Of a stretch of 37,847 nucleotides of DNA, positions 23,111 to 31,772 are shown piece by piece. The notes beneath the pieces were generated by a model. That model ran no database searches. It was not told the origin of the DNA and was given only the letters and a program-made list of their open reading frames with translations. Source of the stretch: a virus. Every line of letters starts with the position of its first letter. The stretch's first letter is position 1. The translations under genes and the position numbers were made by a program. The stretch lies in IMG/VR virus record IMGVR_UViG_3300036760_000668, positions 1-37,847 of that record; one strand, written 5' to 3'.

Positions 23111-26100
23111 TCATACACCCGGAAACTTAATCCGCGCCGTTCCTTCGCCCGCCGACTCGTCCCACAGATAGATCGCCGACCCGCCGCCGGGCCAGGTGTC
23201 CGACCCGCCACGCAGAATCTTCACCCCGTTCAGATCCGTGCTCTTCTTGCGCACGATGATTTCCTTGTCCGGCGCTGCGCTCGCCGCCAGGCACGTATAC
23301 GTCAGCACCCCGCCGTACGTCACCGTCGCCCCGTTGGAGTGCGTTGCCGCCGTGCTTCCTTTCGCGCCTCGCTCGCATTTCAACGCCGTCGTCCCGGCGC
23401 CCGAGAGGATGCGCAACACCTCGCTGCCCACCTGGATGCACTGCCCGTCCACCAGCCCCGATGCGGCCGCCAGCGTCACATCCTGCGAGGTCGTGTCCGT
23501 GATCGCCGCCCCCAGCGTCGTCGATCCCCCGCTCGCCCCGCTCGTGTCATAGATCACCGTCCCGTCCGTGATCCGCATCGTCGCGTCCGCGGCCAGTTCT
23601 ACCGTTCCCTCGGCCCCAGGCACGTACAGCAGGCGCACCGGGTTCAGGTGCGGCGCCGGCTCATCGCCGCCGCCGTCGGCCGTCGCCGCCTCCAACAGCA
23701 GCGTAGCCCCCGCATAGTTCCGCACCGCCAGCGCCAGGCCGATCCCCGCCGTCTGATCCGCGTTCTTGATTTCCCCCGTCTCCGCCGACTCAGCCAGCAC
23801 CGTCGCGTCCTCGATCACGTACCGCGACGTGCTGTCCGGCGTCACCACCCAACCGTCCGCCACCGTGATTGCCGTCGACGTGTTGTCCGCGATCCGGTAC
23901 CGGTACCCGCGGCCCGCACCCGCGATGATCCGCAGCACACGCCCCTGCTCCTGGTGCGCCGTCAGCCCCGCGCCACCGTTGCTCAGCGTGTTGACCCAGT
24001 TCGCATCCGTCAGCGTTGGGCCGCTCACCGACGGCTGGCTCAGCATCACCAGCACGTCGCCCGCCGCCACGCCCAGCGCATTCGGGTCCGGACTCCCGCC
24101 GTCGATCGTCAGCACCGTCCCCGTGTTGCTCGCCACCCGGAAATTCAGCACCGGCAGCGCAGACAGATCCGCTTTCGCCAGCACCGTGCAGGTGTATCCC
24201 GCCCACTGATTCGTCGTCCATCCAGCCCCCGCGATCGTCAGCGTCCGCGTCCCCACGGCCGTCACCGCGGCCCCGAACACCCCCGCGTGCCATACGTACT
24301 TCGGCCGCACCGTCAGCCGGTCGAATTCCGTGTCTGGCGGGCCCCACGTGGCTGCCGGCAAATCCGCTACCGTCACGCTCGAGGGCGTGCCCGAATACCC
24401 CGCATCGTTCTCCGCGCCCAGCGTGTTCGCGCTCCGTCCTACGAACACGTAGTACCCGCTGCCGGCGGGATCCCAATAACTGACCGCCGCCGTGATCGTG
24501 TTTGTTGTCCCGCCCTGCGCCACCACCACCACGCATGGCGCCGACACCGGACCCGGCCGCCCGTTTGCGTCCTTGCTCGCCACCGCGACAAAGTACACCC
24601 GCCCGCTGCCCGCCAGCGACCCGCCAGAGCTCGCCGTCGTCCCCTGCTTCGCCAGCACGGGCGGCTGTAAGTTCGCCGGCTCGTTTACCGGCAACACCCC
24701 CGTCACCGTCGCCACCGGCGCCACGCCGCCGTTGCGCGCCGCCTCGTACCGCAATTGCAGCCCGAATGTCCACTCCGTCCGCGGATACACAGGATCCCCG
24801 CTGGCCGGCTGCGCCTTGTACGGCTGCCACGGCCAGCTCGGCCGCACCAATCGATTGCGCCGGGCCGCCGTCGCCGGGTTTCCCGTCACCGCCTGGTAGC
24901 TGTCCCCGTACCACGCGTCATCGTGCACCGTCGCGTCGTAGGTGCACGTCTCATGGTTCGGCGCCGGCGCGACCTGCTGCAGCCGCATCAATTGCAGCGT
25001 GTGACCGTGTTTCGCGTTCGACACCGCCACGATCTGCCCCACCGCCAACCGCACGCCCTTCACGCTCGAGGTCCACCGCCACGTCTCGCCGCCGAGCTGC
25101 TCCGCCAGGAAGATCGCCGCCACCCGGTTCGCCCGGTCCAGCGCGTTGCATCCCTCCACCGCGAAATTGCCGGCGATCTCCTGACCCATCAGGTTCACGT
25201 CCTCGATGTCCTTCACCACCACCGAATCGCCCGAGTAGTCGTTCTCTTCATTCCCAAACGAAACCGTCGCCACGTTCGGCACGCTCCCCGACGCCCGCCC
25301 CGGCCGCGTCAGCTGGCTCTTGTCGCGCACCATCGAGCCCTCGGCGAAGTGGTACGCCACGTACCCCCCGCCGATACTCGTGTTGTAGTTGCTGCCGTTC
25401 ACCGGCGCCGGCTGCTGCTCCGCCAGCGTGCCCCGCGCGAACAGCGCGATCCCGCCCGTCGCCAGGTTCCGCCCCAGGTGGCTGGTGCACCCGCGCAGCA
25501 TCCCCGTCAGCAGGTCCGCCGCCGGCCGCCGTTGCCGCACCACCGCCGAGCACGTATACTTTGCGTGGCTCTGCGACGTGCCGTCGCGCGCCGTGTAGCT
25601 GACTGCACGCGTGTGCTTCAGGTTCGCGTCGATCCAGGAGTCCAGGTCCAGGTCCGCCGCCGTCAGCCCGCTCCGCAGCAGCACATCCAGCATCGCCCAC
25701 GCGTATTTATCGCTCGCCCCCTCGTACTCGATATACCCGCCCGTCCCATCCGCCGCCGTGCCCGAAAGCGTCACCGTGCCCGGCGGCCCGGCCGTCCAGC
25801 TCGCCAGCCCCCACGTCGCGTTGAGGGCGCCGTTCGAATTCCCGACGATGCGGATCGTGAACGGCGAGTTCCCCGCGATGTCCACATTCGGCGCGTTGTT
25901 CGCCAGCGTTACCACGCCGCCGCTGACCGAGTCGATCTTCGCGTACGCCCGCACCTTCGGAAACTCGATCAGCGCCCGCACCCGCGGCATCTTCGCCGTC
26001 AGCTTGTGATACACCACCCACTCGATCACGCACAGCGACCCGTGCGGATCCCCGTTCCCGTTCCACGGCGCGTCCGGGTTCCACGCGCCCGTCCGGTCGC

Positions 26101-27046
26101 CGCTCGAGATCACGTTGTACCGGAACAGCCGATCCGCCACGATGTACGCGTTCCCGTCCAGGTCCGTCGCCGGCGGCAATTCCTCGTCATCCACCACCAC
26201 CTTCAGAATCCGCCCCGGCCGCCCTTCGCATACAATCGCCTCTCCGCGCGTCGAGTTCGCCTCCGGCCAGCTCCCCAGCACCAGGCAATCTACCCAGGCC
26301 GTTCCGTACCCGATGGGCGCATAGTCCCCATACTTCGCGGCATTCCCATCGCTCCGCAAATCCGTCAACCAACTGCCGGACACGTACTCCCGCGATCGCG
26401 ACGCCGCTGGCACCTCCCATGTCACCCCGCCGAACCGCGGCGAGTTCGCGTTCGCCGCGCACCCCGCCTTGTCGTAGGTGCAACTCGTCTTCGCCCCGTT
26501 CGTCACCCCGCACGCATAATAGGGCGATCCCTTGGTATCCGCCACCGCCTTGGCCGCCGAAGTCGCCGGGAAGAGTTTCGGGCATCGCACCTGGATCGGG
26601 AACACCGGCAGCAGTTTCGCCTCCAGATTCAGGATGTTGCTCGCCGTCACCACCAGCGCGTCGTCCCGCACCTCTGGCCGGTCGCACCGCCCCACGAACG
26701 GCGCCACCGCATCGCTCGACCAGGCCCCAACCACGAAATCGCGGAACAGGAACGTCACCTTCAATCGCGCCCCGCGGAATCCCTTCGCCGCCTCGATCGC
26801 GTACAGGTCCTTATCCGCGTCCGCCAGCGTCAGCCGCACTGACCCTGGAATCTCGATCCCGTGCGGCGACAACGCCTGGATCGGGTCAATCTGCTGCTGA
26901 TCCACCCGCGGCAGGTAGTCCGTGCCCGCGTAGGTCAAGGCCCAGGCGCTCACCGCCAGCGTCGATCCATCCGCCCAGGTGAAGTCGAACAGGTAGACCG
27001 GCTGCGCCCCCGCCGCTGCCTCCTTATAGGTGTTGATCGTGCTCAC
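23111..27046 (-). CDS. Tail hub protein with lambda-gpL-like Fe-S segment
   Basis: A 1311-aa protein. The N-terminus (about 1-150) resembles the DUF2163/gpL-like hub domain (ALTYAGTDYLPR, GIEIPGSVRLTLADADKD). Cysteines C155, C179, C189 and C196, followed by RFGG (204-207), match the four-cysteine pattern that binds an iron-sulphur cluster in lambda gpL. The central part is a gpJ-like hub region (YACSAVVRQ-type strands, IVAVSNAKHGHTL). The C-terminal 550 residues consist of several fibronectin-like modules (VYFVAVASKDANGRPGPVSA). The fusion of gpL-like and hub/J-like parts in one chain is notable. It overlaps the HTH gene (ATGA). Confidence 0.75.
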   Translation of the reverse strand: MSTINTYKEAAAGAQPVYLFDFTWADGSTLAVSAWALTYAGTDYLPRVDQQQIDPIQALSPHGIEIPGSVRLTLADADKDLYAIEAAKGFRGARLKVTFLFRDFVVGAWSSDAVAPFVGRCDRPEVRDDALVVTASNILNLEAKLLPVFPIQVRCPKLFPATSAAKAVADTKGSPYYACGVTNGAKTSCTYDKAGCAANANSPRFGGVTWEVPAASRSREYVSGSWLTDLRSDGNAAKYGDYAPIGYGTAWVDCLVLGSWPEANSTRGEAIVCEGRPGRILKVVVDDEELPPATDLDGNAYIVADRLFRYNVISSGDRTGAWNPDAPWNGNGDPHGSLCVIEWVVYHKLTAKMPRVRALIEFPKVRAYAKIDSVSGGVVTLANNAPNVDIAGNSPFTIRIVGNSNGALNATWGLASWTAGPPGTVTLSGTAADGTGGYIEYEGASDKYAWAMLDVLLRSGLTAADLDLDSWIDANLKHTRAVSYTARDGTSQSHAKYTCSAVVRQRRPAADLLTGMLRGCTSHLGRNLATGGIALFARGTLAEQQPAPVNGSNYNTSIGGGYVAYHFAEGSMVRDKSQLTRPGRASGSVPNVATVSFGNEENDYSGDSVVVKDIEDVNLMGQEIAGNFAVEGCNALDRANRVAAIFLAEQLGGETWRWTSSVKGVRLAVGQIVAVSNAKHGHTLQLMRLQQVAPAPNHETCTYDATVHDDAWYGDSYQAVTGNPATAARRNRLVRPSWPWQPYKAQPASGDPVYPRTEWTFGLQLRYEAARNGGVAPVATVTGVLPVNEPANLQPPVLAKQGTTASSGGSLAGSGRVYFVAVASKDANGRPGPVSAPCVVVVAQGGTTNTITAAVSYWDPAGSGYYVFVGRSANTLGAENDAGYSGTPSSVTVADLPAATWGPPDTEFDRLTVRPKYVWHAGVFGAAVTAVGTRTLTIAGAGWTTNQWAGYTCTVLAKADLSALPVLNFRVASNTGTVLTIDGGSPDPNALGVAAGDVLVMLSQPSVSGPTLTDANWVNTLSNGGAGLTAHQEQGRVLRIIAGAGRGYRYRIADNTSTAITVADGWVVTPDSTSRYVIEDATVLAESAETGEIKNADQTAGIGLALAVRNYAGATLLLEAATADGGGDEPAPHLNPVRLLYVPGAEGTVELAADATMRITDGTVIYDTSGASGGSTTLGAAITDTTSQDVTLAAASGLVDGQCIQVGSEVLRILSGAGTTALKCERGAKGSTAATHSNGATVTYGGVLTYTCLAASAAPDKEIIVRKKSTDLNGVKILRGGSDTWPGGGSAIYLWDESAGEGTARIKFPGV

Positions 27047-27270
27047 CTGTCCCCCGCCGTCCGCAGCAGATCGTCCAGCCCGCCGAACCGTGCCGTGACA
27101 ATCGCGCCGGGGAGGCTGCCGATCACCCGCATGAGATCGTGCGCGGCCGACCTCCCCACGCCGAACAGGAGCTCGATGTCACGGCTGCCCAGCGGCTGCG
27201 ATGCCTCCAGCTCCGCCACTGCGCGTTGAATCCGTTCGACTTGTCCGATCCAGGCCTTCGGCCGTGCCAT
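27043..27270 (-). CDS. Small HTH-like protein inside the tail operon
   Basis: A 75-aa protein (MARPKAWIGQVERIQRAVAE). Residues about 28-50 (SRDIELLFGVGRSAAHDLMR) look like a helix-turn-helix, followed by a beta-wing-like end (GAIVTARFGGLDDLLR). It is coupled to the hub gene by ATGA overlap. Either a late regulator placed among tail genes or a structural protein with a chance resemblance. It is preceded by a 100-bp gap that holds two direct copies of CCGTCCGGTAA. Confidence 0.6.
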   Translation of the reverse strand: MARPKAWIGQVERIQRAVAELEASQPLGSRDIELLFGVGRSAAHDLMRVIGSLPGAIVTARFGGLDDLLRTAGDR

Positions 27271-27370
27271 CTCTATATAGTCTCCGCGTTACCGGACGGT
27301 TACCGGACGGGGCGCTGGCAGGGATTCCACACTGCACACGCATGCGCTCGCCGCCACCGCCAGATACGCG

Positions 27371-28102
27371 TCATACAAAGAACTCCGCCACCGGCAGCGT
27401 CAGGCTCCACTGCCCCGCCCCCAGGTTCCGCGCCGCGAACTCGTCCGCGTCGAACCGGCAGTGCGCCACATCCGCCCCCGCCTCCGAATCGTGGAAGGTG
27501 AACGATCCCAGCCGGCCCCGCATCGCCATGAAGAACTCGAGGCGCGACCCCAGCTCCGCCGGCGTGATCGCCGGATAGCTGCACACCCAGTACCGCTTCT
27601 TCGCCGCCCACTCCGCCCACCCGTACCGCGCCCCGCTCGCCAGGTCGTTCCGCGTCGTCAGCCACCGCGCCCCCTGCGTAAACGGCCGTTGCGTGTAGAC
27701 TCCCGTGTACAGCGCCGGATAGGACGCCCCCCCCGCTCCCGTATATGTCCCGCTGGTCAGGACCTGGCGCATCTTGACAAAAAAACTGAACTTCCCGGCG
27801 GCGGATTCGACGCCGGCCAGTTCGTCGCCATCCGCCGCCATGTGTGGATACGTCGTCCCATCCGCATCCACAAAACTCCACGTCGCGTCAAACGCGCCCT
27901 TGATCGTGTCCCAAAACGCCTGTACCGCCGCCAGATCCGCCGCCGGCACGTTGGCGAACGTCAACGTGAACCCGTTCAGCGGATCCCCCGCCGCCCACCG
28001 CTGCTCGGTCCCATCCAGGAACTCGATCACCCGCGTCGGCATCGCCAACCGCCGCTCCACCGGCATCCGCAACGGTACCGTCGTCGGAAATGTCACTGGC
28101 AT
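27371..28102 (-). CDS. Tail component, DUF2460/distal-tail-like
   Basis: A 243-aa protein with two related halves: VIEFLDGTEQRWAAGDPLNG-type strands near the start, and RGRLGSFTFHDSEAGADVAH near the end, a motif typical of DUF2460-type tail proteins linking the tail tube to the hub. Several tryptophans occur in the middle (GWAEWAAKKRYWVCSYPAI). It lies between the tape measure block and the hub, as expected. The assignment rests on position and motif. Confidence 0.6.
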   Translation of the reverse strand: MPVTFPTTVPLRMPVERRLAMPTRVIEFLDGTEQRWAAGDPLNGFTLTFANVPAADLAAVQAFWDTIKGAFDATWSFVDADGTTYPHMAADGDELAGVESAAGKFSFFVKMRQVLTSGTYTGAGGASYPALYTGVYTQRPFTQGARWLTTRNDLASGARYGWAEWAAKKRYWVCSYPAITPAELGSRLEFFMAMRGRLGSFTFHDSEAGADVAHCRFDADEFAARNLGAGQWSLTLPVAEFFV

Positions 28103-28230
28103 AAGGCTCCGTCTTGTGCATCCGGGCGAAGATCGGGTGACAGAACGCCTCCTGCTACATCATCCGCGGCGGACAGAAGCTCCAGCCCGGCGCCGACCTC
28201 GCGCGCGCCGTCGCTGACGTAGCCGCATGG

Positions 28231-28362
28231 ATGGAATCCGCCGTGGAAGACAGCATGCCCGACGACGCGCGCGCCTTCCGCCGCCTGGCCAACGAATGCA
28301 TCGCCGACCTCCCCGCCGAGGACTCCGACTGCGATGGCTCCGATTCCGCCATCGTCGTATAG
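28231..28362 (+). CDS. Small acidic plus-strand protein, possibly truncated
   Basis: From the ATG at 28231 a 43-aa acidic protein (MESAVEDSMPDDARAFRRLA; ends SDSAIVV). The same frame is open and protein-like back to 28141 (QNASCYIIRGGQKLQPGADL) but has no start codon there; an in-frame TGA at 28138-28140 cuts it from further upstream sequence. The gene may therefore be longer and broken by a stop. It is the first of three plus-strand genes against the tail operon. Confidence 0.4.
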   Translation: MESAVEDSMPDDARAFRRLANECIADLPAEDSDCDGSDSAIVV

Positions 28363-28377
28363 TGGGGAGGAGCGAAT

Positions 28378-28584
28378 ATGTCCCAGTCCAAATCCCTCTA
28401 CGCCCGCATCGTCGCCGCCGTGGCCTGCCCCCGCTGTGGAGCGGCCATCGGCGAGCGCTGCCACAACCCCATCGCGCATCAGGCCATCCGCGGCCCGGCA
28501 GATCACCGCGCTCAACCCCTCCGCGAACACTCCGAGCGCCGGCGCGCCCACCAGGAGTACCGCCGGGAGCACGAGCGCGCCTAG
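28378..28584 (+). CDS. Plus-strand zinc-finger-type small protein
   Basis: A 68-aa protein with GGGAGGAG close before the ATG. AVACPRCGAAIGERCHNPIA followed by histidine/arginine residues (ADHRAQPLREHSERRRAH) is the CPxCG...C...H pattern of small phage zinc-finger proteins thought to bind nucleic acid. It is 15 bp after the acidic gene and 3 bp before the next one, so the three probably form a mini-operon. Confidence 0.7.
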   Translation: MSQSKSLYARIVAAVACPRCGAAIGERCHNPIAHQAIRGPADHRAQPLREHSERRRAHQEYRREHERA

Positions 28585-28587
28585 CCC

Positions 28588-28767
28588 ATGATCTGCCCTC
28601 ACTGCCACCGTAAGCTCTCCATCGAGCAGCTTGCCGCCCACCTTGCCACTTCCGCATCCGGACAAGCCGCGGACACGGCACCCTCCAGCCGCACCGGCGG
28701 AATCGATCCGTCCGCGCACGGCCACGGGTCCGCCGAGTACAGCCGCGATTCCACCATCAGGCTGTAA
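28588..28767 (+). CDS. Plus-strand small protein with N-terminal CPHC motif
   Basis: A 59-aa protein (MICPHCHRKLSIEQLAAHLA), a common start for small phage proteins with a half zinc ribbon followed by a helix. It lies 3 bp after the zinc-finger gene. It overlaps the 3' part of the minus-strand gene 28599-28922 completely in antisense, so one of the two may be shorter than annotated. Confidence 0.55.
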   Translation: MICPHCHRKLSIEQLAAHLATSASGQAADTAPSSRTGGIDPSAHGHGSAEYSRDSTIRL

Positions 28768-28922
28768 TACCGGTCGTGCTGGAGCCGCCGCTCCATCTCC
28801 GCCAGCGCCGTCCCCGGCTCACTGGCCACTGGCCCGCTGAACTGCGGCATGAAATTCAAGTGCGCCACTTTCTCCCGCCACAAACACCGGAACTGAAAGG
28901 TGCCATACCGCGTTTTCTTCAT
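28599..28922 (-). CDS. Tail protein following the tape measure, 107 aa
   Basis: MKKTRYGTFQFRCLWREKVA is followed by mixed polar sequence (DRYYSLMVESRLYSADPWP). The start overlaps the tape measure stop (ATGA), the position of small minor tail proteins such as lambda gpM. Its 3' third lies opposite the plus-strand gene 28588-28767. No specific family recognised; a tail-tip role is inferred from order alone. Confidence 0.55.
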   Translation of the reverse strand: MKKTRYGTFQFRCLWREKVAHLNFMPQFSGPVASEPGTALAEMERRLQHDRYYSLMVESRLYSADPWPCADGSIPPVRLEGAVSAACPDAEVARWAASCSMESLRWQ

Positions 28923-31765
28923 CCCACCCTCACCGTGTTCCGCACCGCCGTCATCAGGCGCGGCGACACCCGGTCCTCTAGCGCCCCCGTCACCATCCGC
29001 ACGATCTCCGGCGCACGATCCATGAAATCCCGCGAGTCGATCGCCTGCACGGGAATGTTTACCGTGATCCGCAACCCGCCGCTCACATCCGTGTCGAAAG
29101 TGCGCCCGTACCGGTCCCGGGCATAGCTGCTCGCCGCCGGCGCGCTATAGCGCGCCGCCGTCAGCCGGTCCACCATCTCCTGGTCGCGCGTGTGCCGCGG
29201 ATCCGGCAGCATCCCCGTCAGTACGCCCAAGCTCATCCCCGCGATCATCCCCACCGGCCCCGCCCACGCCATCGCCTTACTCGCCAGCGCCAGCACCGCC
29301 CCGGCCGCCGCCATGCCGCTGCCCGCCGCCGTCAACACACCCCGCGCACCCCCGCTCCGTACGCCCGAGTAGATCCCCATCGCGCCGCCGGCTGCCGCGC
29401 CGCCGATGCCCGCCGCCCGGCCCCAACCGGACAGGCCGCCGCCACCACCACCCCAGAATTCTTCGCCCCACGCCGCGCCCTCCGGCGTGATCTGGTCGGG
29501 GTGCGCCGCATCCCAGCCTGGCACTTCCGATCCGCCCTCCATCAGCCGCGCGAACGTGGACGCCGCGCTCGAAAATCGTCCACCGCCGCCCGAAGACGAC
29601 AACGCCAGCGACCGCAGCGCTGCCGTGTTCTCCGCCGTCGCCAGCGTGTTCAGTCCCATCGCGTCTTTCAGCGGATCTTTGCCCAGGACTGTCCCCTGGA
29701 AGATCTTCCCCGCCAGCCCCACGTGTCCCGAGAACTCCGAAGTTAATTCTGCGAAGGCGTTGCCCGCCAACATCCGCCCCTGCCCCTGCAGGAAATTCAT
29801 CCCGAACTGCCGCAGGCCTCCCGGACCGCCCACCAGCGCGTCGAACAACCCGGCGCCCATCGCCCGCCGCTCGTCCAGCCGCGCCCGCTGGAGTTGCCCA
29901 ATCCGCAGCTCGTGATCCAATTCCGTCGCGTGCTGTGAATCCAGCAGCTCCGCATAGCTCCGTGCATAAGCCAGCCTCCGAGCTTGCGAATCATGCAAAG
30001 TATCCGCTTCCGCCACCTGCAAGCCGTAGATCCGCTGCGCCAGGGCGAGCCGCTCCACCATCTCCGCGTTAGCCAGCGCCACCTCCTGCCCCGGCCCCGC
30101 CGCCTGCCCCAGGAATCCGATGCGCTGCCGCGAGTCCATTCCAGCCCGCGAGATCTGCCCCTGCACACTGATCTGCCGAACCTCCTCGCCCGTGTGAATC
30201 CAGATATCTACCGCGCGCTGCGCCGCCGCGCCCGCGCCCTTGTAAACCTCCTGCATCGCCTTATCGGAGTCGTCCAGGTACTTCAGGATGTTCTTCGACC
30301 CATGCGCGAAGACCTCGTCCTCCTCCTTGACCAGCGCCGCCGTAGCCCCAATTCGCGCCGCCGATCGCACCCGCTCCGGCATGTCCCCCTTGAGCGAATG
30401 CTCGCCGATCAACTGCTCGCCCTCCGTCAGGATCTTCGTCGCCGGGCCCATCTCCACCAGGCCCATCCGCCGCTCGAACGCCGCCACCGAGCGCCCCGCC
30501 GCCAGTAGGTCTATCGTCGCCTTCGTCTGCGCCTCGATCCCCGCCACCACCGCCTTCTGCGCTTCGATCTTCCCCGCCAGTTCCTCCTGCTTCCCGAATG
30601 GCCCGCCCAATTGCTGCATACTGCGCAATTGGTCCTGTAATTCGGTCAGCGATTTTTTCGCCAGCCCCAGTTCGCCCGCAGCGTCGTCCACCCCCAGCAG
30701 CGCCCGGCCGATGCGCGACTTATCCACCTTCATCCGCGCCCCACCAAACAGATCCCGGTCCAGGTAACGGTCGATCGCATCCTGGATCCCGCCGATCTCC
30801 AACTGGTCCCCAAATCCGCTCGCCCGCAGCGCCTCCAGCCGCGCTTGCAGCTCCGCCGGCGGAGTCTTCCCGACCTGGCCTCGCAACGCCGCGCCTGCAG
30901 CAGCCCCGATATCCGCCGTGTCTCCCGCGAATCCCTTCATCGTCAGCGAGAACGTCGCCGCCAGCGGCTCCTTTACCTTGCGAGCCAGGCTGTCCCACCG
31001 CGCCGCCAGATCCGCGATCTGCTTGTGGTAGCCTTCCCACCGCGCCATCTCGCTCTCGTTCGGCGCTATCCCCAGCTCCTTCGCACGCCGCAAGCCCTCC
31101 CCCATCTGTAGCAGGTCAGGAACAATCGCCAGGGCGCCCCGCCCCAGCACTCGAATCGCTGCGTCGTTTCGCCGCGCCGCCTCCGGTATCTCGCCCAGCT
31201 TCTCCGCCAACTGGATCACCACGTCCGTCATCGGCCGCAGTTTTCCGGTCGCCGCATCGTATGCCGTTACTCCCAGCGCCGCCAACTGGTCACGGCCCTT
31301 CTTCCCTTCTTCACTCGTGTCCGTCAGAGCCTGCGAAAGTTTCCGCAGGACGCCTTCGACGGACTCGAGCGAGCCGCCCGATCGCTTCATCGCAAAATCG
31401 AGGTTGAACGTCGCCTCGATCGTGTCCCCCAACCGTGCGGCCGTCCGGCCAAGCTGCGTCGAGTATTCACCCAGCCCCTTCGCCGCCTCAAATCCCGCCG
31501 CCCCCGCCGTCGTGAAGATGCCGATCCCCGCCGTCAGGGCCGCTCCCATCAGCCCCCACTTTTCGCCCAACTGATGGACCGTCTGCATGGCCAAACCCAT
31601 CGGGTTCTCGAATCCAGCCTTGATCTTTTCCTCGATGCCGGCGAACATCTTGCCGGTGCTATCCAACTGTTGGTCCAGCGTCCCCAACTCACGGCGCACC
31701 CGCGCAACGCTATCGCTCCCGCCTGCATCCGAGCCGCCAATCGTAAAATCGAAACGATTCGCCAT
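28919..31765 (-). CDS. Tail tape measure protein
   Basis: A 948-aa protein. It has long helical, alanine/glutamate-rich regions (around 360-420 and 570-640), two hydrophobic parts near residues 70-95 (GLMGAALTAGIGIFTTAGAA) and 800-860 (glycine/alanine-rich, AGAVLALASKAMAWAGPVGM), and a C-terminal strand region ending RNTVRVG. This composition and its position after the chaperone genes are typical of tape measures, whose length sets the tail length. With about 1.5 angstrom per residue a tail of roughly 130-140 nm would be expected. Confidence 0.85.
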   Translation of the reverse strand: MANRFDFTIGGSDAGGSDSVARVRRELGTLDQQLDSTGKMFAGIEEKIKAGFENPMGLAMQTVHQLGEKWGLMGAALTAGIGIFTTAGAAGFEAAKGLGEYSTQLGRTAARLGDTIEATFNLDFAMKRSGGSLESVEGVLRKLSQALTDTSEEGKKGRDQLAALGVTAYDAATGKLRPMTDVVIQLAEKLGEIPEAARRNDAAIRVLGRGALAIVPDLLQMGEGLRRAKELGIAPNESEMARWEGYHKQIADLAARWDSLARKVKEPLAATFSLTMKGFAGDTADIGAAAGAALRGQVGKTPPAELQARLEALRASGFGDQLEIGGIQDAIDRYLDRDLFGGARMKVDKSRIGRALLGVDDAAGELGLAKKSLTELQDQLRSMQQLGGPFGKQEELAGKIEAQKAVVAGIEAQTKATIDLLAAGRSVAAFERRMGLVEMGPATKILTEGEQLIGEHSLKGDMPERVRSAARIGATAALVKEEDEVFAHGSKNILKYLDDSDKAMQEVYKGAGAAAQRAVDIWIHTGEEVRQISVQGQISRAGMDSRQRIGFLGQAAGPGQEVALANAEMVERLALAQRIYGLQVAEADTLHDSQARRLAYARSYAELLDSQHATELDHELRIGQLQRARLDERRAMGAGLFDALVGGPGGLRQFGMNFLQGQGRMLAGNAFAELTSEFSGHVGLAGKIFQGTVLGKDPLKDAMGLNTLATAENTAALRSLALSSSGGGGRFSSAASTFARLMEGGSEVPGWDAAHPDQITPEGAAWGEEFWGGGGGGLSGWGRAAGIGGAAAGGAMGIYSGVRSGGARGVLTAAGSGMAAAGAVLALASKAMAWAGPVGMIAGMSLGVLTGMLPDPRHTRDQEMVDRLTAARYSAPAASSYARDRYGRTFDTDVSGGLRITVNIPVQAIDSRDFMDRAPEIVRMVTGALEDRVSPRLMTAVRNTVRVG

Positions 31766-31772
31766 AGTCCCC

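Noticed and set aside
22967-24670. Long plus-strand ORF of 567 aa opposite the hub gene
   Set aside because: Antisense shadow of the hub gene: biased composition and no motifs. The same holds for 24755-26842.
27300-27374. 24-aa ORF coupled by ATGA to the DUF2460-like gene
   Set aside because: Too short and tryptophan/arginine-rich. Probably a chance frame ending in the first of two CCGTCCGGTAA copies.
28155-28725. Minus-strand ORFs opposite the plus-strand mini-operon
   Set aside because: They lack ribosome-binding sites and protein character, whereas the plus strand has a GGGAGGAG and cysteine motifs.
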